Position numbers and translations under genes: made by a program. A DNA stretch of 64,000 bases, from contig NZ_SPQS01000004.1 in the NCBI RefSeq assembly GCF_004570865.1, positions 310,001 to 374,000 of the forward strand. The letters run 5' to 3'. Of the stretch, positions 52,571-61,549 are shown piece by piece. Positions within the stretch are counted from its first letter, which is position 1. Every line of letters starts with the position of its first letter. The notes below the pieces were generated by a model, which was given only the letters and a program-made list of their open reading frames with translations, was not told where the DNA came from and did no database searches. The stretch comes from Bradyrhizobium frederickii (GTDB lineage Bacteria > Pseudomonadota > Alphaproteobacteria > Rhizobiales > Xanthobacteraceae).

Positions 52571-53622
52571 CCGATTGCTTGAGTGGTGCCGTGCAGAGGC
52601 GGGACGATGCTGCTGGTAAGCAGCCTTCGATGACGATTGTGGTCTGCATCGAGTCAGGGATGCTGGAGCCACTTACGCTGCGCATGGTGGAGAGCCTTCG
52701 GCGCTTCGGCGGCCGCTTTGCAAACCTGGAAGTTATTGCCGTCACGCCTCGGTCTACTCCGGTTCTCACGCGAGAGACGCATCGCCGAATGGAGGAGCTT
52801 GGGATCAAGCATCTACGCGTCTTTCCCGATAATCCGTATGTCTGGCACCATTATATGAATAAGGCGGAGGCGATTGCTGCCGTCGAGAGCAGGGTCACAA
52901 CAGAGGCGATTGCGTGGATCGACAGTGATATCCTGTTCTTGCGTGAGCCCAACGGACTTGAACTTCCTCCTGGGGTAGATTTCATCGCGAGCGCTCCGGA
53001 TGCCGGTGTGATCGGGTCGGGGGGAGTAACCGATCCAAATGATCCGTTCTGGGAGCGGTCCGCTGCACTCATCGGAAGAGTTGCTGACGACCTTCCATGG
53101 CTCCAGACGGGCGATGGACACCGGATTAGGTTCTACTGGAACGCGGGCCTCTACGTGTATCGGCGCAACACGCGGTTCGGGAGGGAATTTCTCGCCGACT
53201 TCAAGACATTTCTTGACCGGCAAGTGGCCCGTACACACTCGCAAGTGCACTTCATGGATCAAGTCGTGCTGGGTTTGACGGTGATCCGGCTCGGGCTGGC
53301 TTGGCAAGCGCTCCCGGATTCAAGCAACTTCCCCCTGTGTAGCTATCTGCCGGGAAATTATGACGGGGCAAAGATAACGGGAGTAAGTGTACTGCACTTT
53401 CACGATTCCATGGAGCCGAGGCTCTGGAACAAGCTTCTGGAAACGCTCGTACCGGGACATCCGCAGATACGTGAATGGCTCGAGCATCTGGGCCCGGTCA
53501 TCGTGCCATCTTCGATTCCATCCTCGCTGGCGCGTGAAGGTCTCCGAATGGTTCGGGGCGCACGTAGACGCGCCTACTATGCTCGGTCCGGCTTTATCAA
53601 AGCTTGGAGTCCGGCACGATGA
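52567..53622 (+). CDS. Probable glycosyltransferase, GT-A type
   Basis: A 351-residue protein beginning at a TTG that overlaps the preceding stop, with GAGGA six bases upstream; an ATG at 52630 is a second choice. It has the features of a retaining or processive GT-A enzyme: AIAWIDSDILFLREPNGLEL (DSD metal motif, about residue 117), FYWNAGLYVYRRNTRFGREF and HSQVHFMDQVVLGL. The acceptor is unknown. Confidence 0.75.
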   Translation: MTDCLSGAVQRRDDAAGKQPSMTIVVCIESGMLEPLTLRMVESLRRFGGRFANLEVIAVTPRSTPVLTRETHRRMEELGIKHLRVFPDNPYVWHHYMNKAEAIAAVESRVTTEAIAWIDSDILFLREPNGLELPPGVDFIASAPDAGVIGSGGVTDPNDPFWERSAALIGRVADDLPWLQTGDGHRIRFYWNAGLYVYRRNTRFGREFLADFKTFLDRQVARTHSQVHFMDQVVLGLTVIRLGLAWQALPDSSNFPLCSYLPGNYDGAKITGVSVLHFHDSMEPRLWNKLLETLVPGHPQIREWLEHLGPVIVPSSIPSSLAREGLRMVRGARRRAYYARSGFIKAWSPAR

Positions 53623-53728
53623 TGTCGACCGAATGCACAGATTGGGAGATTGAGACAGTGGGCCGCGATAACGACGTGACCTCGCAGGAGGGGCCAGGTC
53701 ATGGTTCAGCGTCCAAAGGGAGAGAGTT

Positions 53729-54697
53729 GTGGGTATCGATCTGACGGGCCTCCGTGCGCTCAGCTTCGCGAACCGAGTCTATGGATTCGATTTTCGGAAT
53801 ACGGTCACTCTCGGAAGACATGAGATTCATTTCTGGAAGCAGGAATTTCATGCGGTTCGGAAGAATTCGAACCTCGCATACGATCAGTCGATTGCAGTAG
53901 GGTGCTACTGCGAGTCGCTCCTTCGCAAGCTTGGTGCCGAGAACATCGTCTCGATTGACGCATCAGCTTTCGAAGGTGCATCGCTTATACATGATTTCAA
54001 TCTTCCGATACCGAGCGATATGCACGAAAAGTTCGATACGTTCCTCGACTTCGGGTCGATCGAACACATCTTTGATGTCGCGCAGGTGGTCGACAACATA
54101 GTGAACCTGGTCAGGCCGGGCGGACACGTCCTTATAGCGACGAACGCAAACGGCTTTCCCGCGCACGGCCTTTACCAGTACTCGCCCGAATTCTTCTACA
54201 GTCTTTTCAGTAAACGAAATGGCTTCGAAGATACCGCTATCTTCCTGATCAAGTCATCCCGCCCGATGAAGTGGCATCTGATTAGGCCGCCAGTGGCCCT
54301 CAACCGCAGGAATCAGATCCCCTTTGAAGAGCAGAAGGTGATGATGGTATTCTCGAGAAAGGTCCGCAGCGTTTCCGACTTGAGCGTGCAACAGTCAGAC
54401 TACGATGCGACCTGGTCGAGCTTCGCTACTGGAAGTTGGGCCGCCTGGGATAGACAGAATATTCCGAGGTGGAAGAGCATGCTTCATGAGTTCATAGGTC
54501 CTTTCCTTTTTCGAAGCCTCTCGTATCACTTCAAATCAGCTCAGGCCCAGCGCAAATACCGGGCCGATCATATTGTCGTTGATCCCGACTCCGTGGACCC
54601 GGCGGACTTCGCGAGAATGATAGCGGATGCGGGAGTGCCGAAGCCGCCCTCAAGGGGCGAGATGAATCAGGCTGAAGGGGCAACGCAACTGCATTGA
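53729..54697 (+). CDS. SAM-dependent methyltransferase-like protein
   Basis: A 322-residue protein from GTG 53729. It has a methyltransferase core, with IVSIDASAFEGASLIHDFNL (about residue 72), DTFLDFGSIEHIFDVAQVVD (about residue 108) and LVRPGGHVLIATNANGFPAH. The glycine-rich motif I is weak, so activity is inferred from the fold alone. The C-terminal ~140 residues are unique. Confidence 0.75.
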   Translation: MGIDLTGLRALSFANRVYGFDFRNTVTLGRHEIHFWKQEFHAVRKNSNLAYDQSIAVGCYCESLLRKLGAENIVSIDASAFEGASLIHDFNLPIPSDMHEKFDTFLDFGSIEHIFDVAQVVDNIVNLVRPGGHVLIATNANGFPAHGLYQYSPEFFYSLFSKRNGFEDTAIFLIKSSRPMKWHLIRPPVALNRRNQIPFEEQKVMMVFSRKVRSVSDLSVQQSDYDATWSSFATGSWAAWDRQNIPRWKSMLHEFIGPFLFRSLSYHFKSAQAQRKYRADHIVVDPDSVDPADFARMIADAGVPKPPSRGEMNQAEGATQLH

Positions 54698-54802
54698 TCG
54701 GCCCAGCATGCCAACGCGTTACGCACTGGGCCACAACCGGAGGTCTCCGGGCGAAGGTCTGGCCGCTTTTGGATAGACATAGTGACTGGAAGGGTTTGGA
54801 AG

Positions 54803-55555
54803 ATGCGGAGCCTCGAACATGCGGTTGACCCCCGTGCTCCTTTGCTGAGCGATTTGAACAAGCAACGGGCCTTGGCGCCCGGAGCAAACATGAGCTGCTA
54901 CTTTCATCATGTGCGTCAGGAGATACGACCATTGCTGCCGAGGACCGCAACGAACATCCTCGAGATTGGAGCCGCCTCCGGGCAGACGTTGCGGTGGATC
55001 AGAACGATCTACCCGGATGCAATGACGACCGGCGTCGAGATAAATGACGCGGTCGCAGAGGAACTTAGCCGCAATGCGGATGTGGCGATCTTGGGTAGCA
55101 TTGATGAATGCCTACCTCGGCTCAAGAAGTATGATCTCATACTGTTGCTCGACGTCCTCGAGCATCTGGTCGAGTCGAAAGCTGTTCTGCAGAAGGTGCG
55201 AGGATTGCTCCAGCCTGGTGGTCACGTCGTGGTGTCTGTGCCAAATGTCGCGCATCTCAGTGTCGCGATTCCGCTTCTGTTCAAGCGCCAGTTTGAATAT
55301 CAGGATGCGGGTATTCTGGACCGCACCCATCTCAGGTTCTTCGTCGAGGATACGGCGATCGGGCTCATGAACGACGCGGGTCTGAGAGTCTCGAAGGGTC
55401 TGATTTCCGGAATGCAAGGCTACAAGGCAAAGACGCTCCATCGTCTTTCGTTCGGCCTGTTGAAGCACCATCTGGCGAAGCAGTACATCATGCTTGGAGA
55501 GGCCATCGATGGCGAGGAACCTCAGAAGTCGCTTAGCTGGAAGATCGCCGAATGA
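54803..55555 (+). CDS. Class I SAM-dependent methyltransferase
   Basis: A 250-residue methyltransferase with a clean motif I, NILEIGAASGQTLRWIRTIY (about residue 55), the ribose-binding acidic strand TTGVEINDAV, and YDLILLLDVLEHLVESKAVL followed by LLQPGGHVVVSVPNVAHLS. This resembles the sugar- and lipid-methylating group common in polysaccharide clusters. GTG 54782 is an alternative start. Confidence 0.88.
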   Translation: MRSLEHAVDPRAPLLSDLNKQRALAPGANMSCYFHHVRQEIRPLLPRTATNILEIGAASGQTLRWIRTIYPDAMTTGVEINDAVAEELSRNADVAILGSIDECLPRLKKYDLILLLDVLEHLVESKAVLQKVRGLLQPGGHVVVSVPNVAHLSVAIPLLFKRQFEYQDAGILDRTHLRFFVEDTAIGLMNDAGLRVSKGLISGMQGYKAKTLHRLSFGLLKHHLAKQYIMLGEAIDGEEPQKSLSWKIAE

Positions 55556-55754
55556 GGCCGCTCGCTGACCGCGCTCGCATGTAGTGCGTCCGCGTACTAT
55601 TGCACTTGATACGCCGAGGCGCACGAAAGGTTGGAGCGGTACTTGATCGTCGATGTGGCAGCCTCATCCTGCTTCAGGTGTGGAGTTGTGGCCGCCGCAC
55701 AAAAAATATCAGAGGAATTGTTTGCCGTTCCCCAAGGATAGTGATCGAGCAACT

Positions 55755-56570
55755 ATGAATTTGAAGGCAGTAGCCCGCTATCTTTATGCCAACGTTCCCG
55801 GCGTTGCGGCGATCAGGTTTGCTATTAAAGACAGTGTTGCGCCGTACTTCTTCAAGCCGGAGTTTCGCGGAGTTGGGTTGCTCGGCATCGGAGGCGCCTT
55901 GATAGTGGATGTGGGCGCGAACCGAGGCCAGAGCACTGCTGCGTTCAAGAGACTTGCGCCAAACTCCCGTATCATAGCCTTCGAGCCCGAGCCGCGGTCC
56001 GCGAAGCGACTCGCACTTCGCCATCGTCGTGATGACGCGGTGACAATTCTCGACTGCGCGCTTGGCTGCAGGTCCGAAGTTATCGACTTCTTTCTCCCAA
56101 GATACGGCCGATGGGAATGCGACGGAATGGCCGCGACTTCCTACGAGGAGGCGACGGCATGGTTAAAGAATCCGGGCAGGATGTACCGTTTCGACGCAAA
56201 GAAGCTAACAGTGCGAGAGCATCGGGTTACGTGCAAAGCGCTAGATTCTCTCGACTTGGCACCGGTTCTTATCAAGCTTCATGCCCAGGGAGCGGAGCTG
56301 GAGATCCTCAAGGGCGCGCAAGGAACGTTACAACAGCAGAGACCTGCATTGATGTGTGCGTTTGCCTCGCCAGCGATTACTAAATTCCTGTCTGACCTGG
56401 GCTATCGCCCCTACGTTTACGATCGGGGATGCTTTAGGTCGGGAACTGCACCGCTATCCGTAACCTTCACTTGGTACCTGACAGAGGCACACGTGAAAGG
56501 ATCTCATCGAGCTAGGCGCAGGATGTTTTCAATTTGGAAAACTATGCGCCGCGGATGGCACCCAATCTAG
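55755..56570 (+). CDS. FkbM-family methyltransferase
   Basis: A 271-residue protein. GALIVDVGANRGQSTAAFKR (about residue 50) is the FkbM motif I, followed by IIAFEPEPRSAKRLALRHRR and TCKALDSLDLAPVLIKLHAQ (which in FkbM proteins reads LKIDVQG; here IKLHAQG, with the Asp replaced). The family O-methylates sugars or macrolides. The start at 55755 is chosen because the open frame upstream has no family similarity. Confidence 0.85.
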   Translation: MNLKAVARYLYANVPGVAAIRFAIKDSVAPYFFKPEFRGVGLLGIGGALIVDVGANRGQSTAAFKRLAPNSRIIAFEPEPRSAKRLALRHRRDDAVTILDCALGCRSEVIDFFLPRYGRWECDGMAATSYEEATAWLKNPGRMYRFDAKKLTVREHRVTCKALDSLDLAPVLIKLHAQGAELEILKGAQGTLQQQRPALMCAFASPAITKFLSDLGYRPYVYDRGCFRSGTAPLSVTFTWYLTEAHVKGSHRARRRMFSIWKTMRRGWHPI

Positions 56571-57742
56571 ACGGTCATACTACAGAGGTTGCATTGAGTG
56601 TCTCGACGGGCGTTTTGATGCCATTGCCGCTTACGGGCAAAGGAGTGGGCTACACCTGCGGCTCCCTCGCAGAGGCTATGGTCGATCAGAATTTTGGCGT
56701 GACGATCGTTACTCCGCGCAGCCGATGGCCTCTGCCCCTGGTGGAAGTGATCGAGGCCTTGCCCGCTTGGAAGCGGTACTTCCCATATGGCTGGGTGAAG
56801 AACAGCGCTGGCCGGAGCATGGAGGCTGCGTTCCTCTCATATCTGGATCGCTGTCGATCGCGCAGGTTGGCTGCCTATCTCTGGCCCAGCGCAAGCATGG
56901 AGTTGCTCCAGGAATTGAAACGGCGTGACGTCACGGTGTTTCGAGAGCAGTTCAATTGTCATACCAGGACCGCCAAGACAATTCTCGACCAAGCATACGG
57001 CAAGATCGGTGTGGCGCCCATGCATGGGATCACCGACGCGACAGTTGATCGCGAAGCCAAAATTCTGGAGGCGATGGACTACATATTCTGCCCGAATCAA
57101 CCGGTCGAAAGTTCGTTGGTCGAGAACGGTGTGTCGAAAAGCAAATGTTTAGAAACATCATACGGCTGGGACCCAGTCCGCCTTTCGGGAAAGAACCAGC
57201 TGCTTCCCTCGAGCCACGGACTGACGGCGGTCTTCGTCGGGATCATTGGCGTACGAAAGGGAGCCCATTTGATCCTCGATTATTGGGCGAAAAGCAGGGT
57301 GACGGGCAGGCTGGTACTGGCTGGAAGAATGGAGCCAGTCATCAAGGAAAAATACAGCGACTTGCTCGCAAGGGAGGACGTGACGGTGCTTGACTATGTC
57401 GAGGATGTCGGGGCGCTTTATCGATCGGCTGACATCTTCGTTTTCCCATCCCTGGAGGAGGGGGGACCCCAAGTCACCTACGAGGCGTGCGGTTGCGGCC
57501 TACCGATCATAACGACCAGCATGGGCGCGGGACGGATCGTCCGAAATGAACGTGAGGGCCTGGTGCTGGATCCGTATGATGCAGCTGGTTGGATTACCGC
57601 TATTCGTCGGCTGGCGGAGGATACTGAACTTCGACAACGAATGTCGGTTGCTGCGCTTGAACATGCGGAGCGTTTTACCTGGACCGCGGTCGCTCGCAAG
57701 CGCCGCGAGCAGATAATAGGGCGTCTGGGCTATGGCAACTGA
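56555..57742 (+). CDS. Family 4 glycosyltransferase
   Basis: A 395-residue GT-B transferase. The N-terminal acceptor domain shows PLTGKGVGYTCGSLAEAMVD, and the C-terminal nucleotide-binding domain shows AVFVGIIGVRKGAHLILDYW and FVFPSLEEGGPQVTYEACGC followed by GLPIITT, the E-x7-E-type motif of family 4. The ATG at 56555 overlaps the FkbM gene end; TTG 56534 is possible. Ends with an 11-base overlap with the next gene. Confidence 0.9.
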   Translation: MAPNLDGHTTEVALSVSTGVLMPLPLTGKGVGYTCGSLAEAMVDQNFGVTIVTPRSRWPLPLVEVIEALPAWKRYFPYGWVKNSAGRSMEAAFLSYLDRCRSRRLAAYLWPSASMELLQELKRRDVTVFREQFNCHTRTAKTILDQAYGKIGVAPMHGITDATVDREAKILEAMDYIFCPNQPVESSLVENGVSKSKCLETSYGWDPVRLSGKNQLLPSSHGLTAVFVGIIGVRKGAHLILDYWAKSRVTGRLVLAGRMEPVIKEKYSDLLAREDVTVLDYVEDVGALYRSADIFVFPSLEEGGPQVTYEACGCGLPIITTSMGAGRIVRNEREGLVLDPYDAAGWITAIRRLAEDTELRQRMSVAALEHAERFTWTAVARKRREQIIGRLGYGN

Positions 57743-58769
57743 TCGCGCCAAACTTGCGGTGCTCATCGTCTCCTATTGCAATCCGGATGATGTTGATCGG
57801 TGTCTGAAGTCGTTGGTTCATTCTGATTGGAAGGATTTCGAGGTCTTCGTCTGTGAGAACGGTGGGAAGGAGGCGTTCGAGCGGTTGGTGGCGGTAGTTG
57901 CCGGTCCAGGGCAAACGCTCCAGCAGCTGCACGGCGGCTCGGATATTCTGGATCAAGCGAGAGGAAGACTAGGCGCCGTCGAAAAATGTCGATTCCTGAG
58001 CCGGACAAATATCGTTCGGCTTGGACTTGCGGTGGATAATCTGGGCTATGGCGGTGGCGTCAACGCCTGGCTCGAGCAATTCCTTGAAAGCCCGGGCTGG
58101 GATGCGGTGCTCGTTCTCAATCCCGACACTGAGGTGGACAGTCGTTGCTTGTCCGAACTAATGGCGAAGGCTGCCGCAGGATTTGGTATGGTTGGTGCGA
58201 CCTTGGTTTTCGATCACGTGCCGGATAAGATTATCAGCTACGGTCTTCATTGGTCGTCGACGACGGGCCGTGTCGTAGCAGTTGGTCGAAACGCTCCGGC
58301 GGGGAGTGCTCCGTCGCACGAGCAGATGTCTGAGATTGACGCGATCAGCGGTGCTTGCGTTCTGGTCACACGCGACTTCGTTGAAGAGGTCGGTCTGATG
58401 ACCGAAGATTACTTCCTCTACATGGAGGATCTGGACTGGGGGCGTCGCCGTGACAGGCATCTGATCGGCTTTGCTGAACGAGCGATCGTACGGCACATCG
58501 GGGGCACGGCTATCGGTTCTGCCGTAGATCCGAGGAAACGCTCCTACTTGTCGGTGTATCTGTCTGCCCGCAATAGCATTGTCTACGCTCGCCGGGAGGC
58601 AGGATGGCGATGGGGCCTCCATTTTGCTTTCGGCTTGTTGTATGCGACCAGATATGTCGCCATGGGGGCTCCAACCGCCGCGAAGATCACGGTCAGGGGA
58701 CTGATTGACGGAGCGCTGGGAAAGACGGGAAAGCCGGATGCTTCTCTCCGATTGCACGCGGTTGGCTAG
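57732..58769 (+). CDS. Family 2 glycosyltransferase, rhamnosyltransferase-like
   Basis: A 345-residue GT-A transferase. AVLIVSYCNPDDVDRCLKSL opens the domain; the metal motif is AVLVLNPDTEVDSRCLSELM (about residue 135) and ISGACVLVTRDFVEEVGLMT with YFLYMEDLDWGRR (about residue 230) fits WbbL/rhamnosyltransferase-like enzymes. It ends the seven-gene run. Confidence 0.9.
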   Translation: MATDRAKLAVLIVSYCNPDDVDRCLKSLVHSDWKDFEVFVCENGGKEAFERLVAVVAGPGQTLQQLHGGSDILDQARGRLGAVEKCRFLSRTNIVRLGLAVDNLGYGGGVNAWLEQFLESPGWDAVLVLNPDTEVDSRCLSELMAKAAAGFGMVGATLVFDHVPDKIISYGLHWSSTTGRVVAVGRNAPAGSAPSHEQMSEIDAISGACVLVTRDFVEEVGLMTEDYFLYMEDLDWGRRRDRHLIGFAERAIVRHIGGTAIGSAVDPRKRSYLSVYLSARNSIVYARREAGWRWGLHFAFGLLYATRYVAMGAPTAAKITVRGLIDGALGKTGKPDASLRLHAVG

Positions 58770-58991
58770 AACTCCTGTCTGAGAATCCCGAGAACTGGGA
58801 ACGCGCGCGGCAGCGGCTGGGAGAGGTCGTTCGTCCTTAACGTCGTGCAGATCGCTTCCAGCCAAGCCATGAAAGATGAGAGCAGGCCAGCGCCGCGGGC
58901 TTCCTTGATTCCGCAGTCGTATTGGCCAGAGGGTACCGATGTAGACTCGATATGACCGCGAACAAACTATCGGAGCTTCACGCTAGTGTGG

Positions 58992-59864
58992 CTAGCCCAA
59001 CAATCGCACAAGATCTTTTCCGAGTTTCTGTAAACTAATGAACAACATGGACGCGTCACTCAAGAAAATGAACAGAAGTGCATGGACAATATACATGTAA
59101 TCCCGAAATCGGATCAGCATGCGTTCGAATAGCTCTCGCGGGTATGGAATTACGTAGAAGAGTAAGACGCATGCCGGTCCTAAGACCAGCGAGCCGGCCA
59201 CGTCGCTCGGATAGTGCCATCCGAAGATGACCCGCGGGACTGCTATAATGACGGCGACCCAGAGAAAGCAAAGTAGTCCGACCAATCGATTTTCTATGAG
59301 GATCAGTGTGGCTAGTGCAAAGAATAGTGTCGAAGTGTCGCTAGGGAACGAGTTTCTGCGGTCCCAATCCAAACTCCATCGCGGATCGGCTACATTCAAA
59401 GGAAGCGCTGGGTCCAGAAGCGGACGAATGTGAATGGCAAAATGAAATTGTACCCAGACGGAGAGAACGGTTGCAAGGCAAACCGCAATAATTCCGGTGA
59501 GCATCCGGCCGCGCCGTACTCGGTCATCGCCGGCGAACCACAACGCGAGGATTGAGAAGAAGATAGGAAATCCCCTGAACAGGGAATTGTTGGCAAGTTC
59601 CCATACGTATAGCGAGTCAGTTGCAGCGAACGAGTTGAGCCTGAGAAGGAGGTCCCGATCCCATGCGCCGCTTGCCGTCCCGCTGAATCTTGCCGTAAGA
59701 AGCTGCAATCCGAAAATTGTCGCGGCGAGCGCAATTGCTGGCGCGGCCAATGTTTTCGACAGCCTATCCCAGGCGGAGCGCGCGCCCTCCGTGGGCACGC
59801 TCGAGGTCACAGATGACCTCGTCTGATTCTTCGCGAGCTGCCGTTTCATGCGTATAAATTCCAT
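58992..59864 (-). CDS. PAP2-family membrane phosphatase
   Basis: A 290-residue membrane protein with about six spans. The three PAP2 motifs are HIRPLLDPALP (in place of KxxxxxxRP), RRNSFPSDTSTLFFALATL (the PSGH-like motif; here PSDT) and VPRVIFGWHYPSDVAGSLVL (SRxxxxxHxxxD-like). It could recycle undecaprenyl diphosphate or dephosphorylate a lipid-linked sugar intermediate. The frame continues upstream but the start at 59864 is preceded by GGAG and begins just before the first membrane segment. Confidence 0.87.
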   Translation of the reverse strand: MEFIRMKRQLAKNQTRSSVTSSVPTEGARSAWDRLSKTLAAPAIALAATIFGLQLLTARFSGTASGAWDRDLLLRLNSFAATDSLYVWELANNSLFRGFPIFFSILALWFAGDDRVRRGRMLTGIIAVCLATVLSVWVQFHFAIHIRPLLDPALPLNVADPRWSLDWDRRNSFPSDTSTLFFALATLILIENRLVGLLCFLWVAVIIAVPRVIFGWHYPSDVAGSLVLGPACVLLFYVIPYPRELFERMLIRFRDYMYIVHALLFIFLSDASMLFISLQKLGKDLVRLLG

Positions 59865-60119
59865 TGACTCCAAGGCTATATTAATCCGTTGAACAAATAA
59901 ATGGGGGATATTGTAGTTAAATATAGGGGTGGGGCTCGCGGGTAACGGTGGCTTCAAATGACCTGGAGCGGCAACACCGAAGCTGCTGTCCACGACAATG
60001 GCAGTCCCCAAGTTCTTCAGAGCACGACACGAGTAACGGGACGATTTGCTGCCGCTGGCGCAGGGCACATTCAGGCGAGGTGAAGACGTCGACGGAGAAG
60101 TGGTCAACCCCCCAAACCC
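59865..60119. promoter_or_regulatory. AT-rich upstream region of the PAP2 gene
   Basis: Positions about 59,868-59,932 are A/T-rich (AACAAATAAATGGGGGATAT and following) and contain the likely PAP2 promoter. The rest is featureless. Confidence 0.4.
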
Positions 60120-61037
60120 TTGAAACGGGGGAGATACAGCACTCGCTCTCTTAGGGGTATCGTTCGGAGCGTGATCGCCAAGACAGCCCCAATGCAGGCA
60201 CCAGGCCCGGCTAGGCCGATCGAAGGGGACCGAGGTCGACCGTCGCCTAGATCCTGGTCTCCGAACAAGGCGTCCGCCTGCCGTTCTACCAGCAGGGCGA
60301 ATTGTGCCTATTGAGCTCGGCCCAGCGTTGACAGGACCGAGGCCAGGAGCATCGACCCGCGTCCGTTGCATGAGTGCCTCATCGGCAGGGATCAGCTATC
60401 CGCCGACGAAACGATGATGCCGGTGCTCAACCCCTGCCGTGGGCACCCCAAGACTGTTCAGCTCTGGATCTAGGCGGTGGACTACCGGCCATGGAGCTAG
60501 GCCGATCTGCCTCGCCTATGTCTTTCAACCAGCGTTCTGTTCGTGGCGCAGGCGGGGTAACTTCTTCGAACTTGCCACAGCGGCCGGGCTCCCGTTGTCG
60601 GCGAAGCGCTCAGGCCTGTCGAAAAGGGCATCGGTGGCCATAGCGCCGAAGAGCGCTGTTCGTTCGGCAACAGAACCGGCCGCTGGAGGAGGCTTTACAA
60701 GGGGGGGCTCCGTGCAGAGCTCGCATTGAATCAGCCAAAAGAGCAAGCTGGCGAGCCAACCGGAGCGCCCTGACGCGCTTCACTGAAGATGGCCGCATCG
60801 CGCTCGAGAACAGCGCGGTCGAGCGCTTCATCCGTCCGATCACGCTTTGGAAAATGCGCGGTTCGCAGGCTTCGACTAAGAAGCCGAGCACTGGGCCATC
60901 TTCGCCGCTGTAAGGTGAACGACTCGATCCCCTTGCCTGTCTGTCTAACACTCACCCGGATCGTCAACGGCCAAGCAACGAGATCGATGAACTGCTTTCG
61001 TTGGCCTATTGTCGGTACGCATCCAGCTGTGGTCTGA
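60120..61037 (+). pseudogene. Decayed IS66-family transposase (TnpC-type) remnant
   Basis: Several frames each show a piece of an IS66 transposase. From about 60,170 comes VIAKTAPMQAPGPARPIEGD. Near 60,380-60,480 the reading SADETMMPVLNPCRGHPKTV follows the family pattern ADETPVPVLxPGRGxTKT. Near 60,770-60,850 there is ALTRFTEDGRIALENSAVER, then FIRPITLWK. Near 60,910-61,020 there is CKVNDSIPLPVCLTLTRIVN. The pieces lie in different frames, interrupted by stops, so the element is dead. No terminal repeats were identified. Confidence 0.8.
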
Positions 61038-61549
61038 AGAAAGCATGAAGCACATTGAGACTGTGCAGTGTCGCTACGAAAAAAGTGCGAGTCGCGCGCC
61101 GCGTGTGATGAAGTTCGGATTTTGCTTGCCACAATATTTATTCGCGTGTCGATTAAACTCTCGTATGTAAACGAAAACATTAAATTGCGGATTCTGCGGA
61201 TTGCCGAAAGTGTCGGACCGCAATGCGCAACAGCAACTATTTCCACAGAAATCAATGGCGCCAGACGATAATATTCTTTGTTTTGAATTGCGAAGGATTC
61301 ACAATGCGAGCGTCTAGGCACTTCTGCAGTTTGATTTATTTTCAAGTGAGTGTGGCAGGTGCGAGCCAAACATCACCCCGGCGTAGCCTAGTTGTGGTCC
61401 CAAAAAAGCCTGCGGCGCCCAGCCAATAGTCGCCTCGGCGATCATCACGTGGTGGTTTGTCCAATAATCAAAGTGAATGGCGTGTTGCTCGGGGAAGGCC
61501 CTTCGGGGTGGAGCACATGCGGATGGACATCAAATCAGGAGAACAGGTA
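61038..61549. other. Intergenic region upstream of the large repeat protein
   Basis: No convincing gene. About 61,110-61,280 is AT-rich. A ribosome-like CAGGAGAACAGG lies just before ATG 61550. The promoter of the large gene is expected here. Confidence 0.4.
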
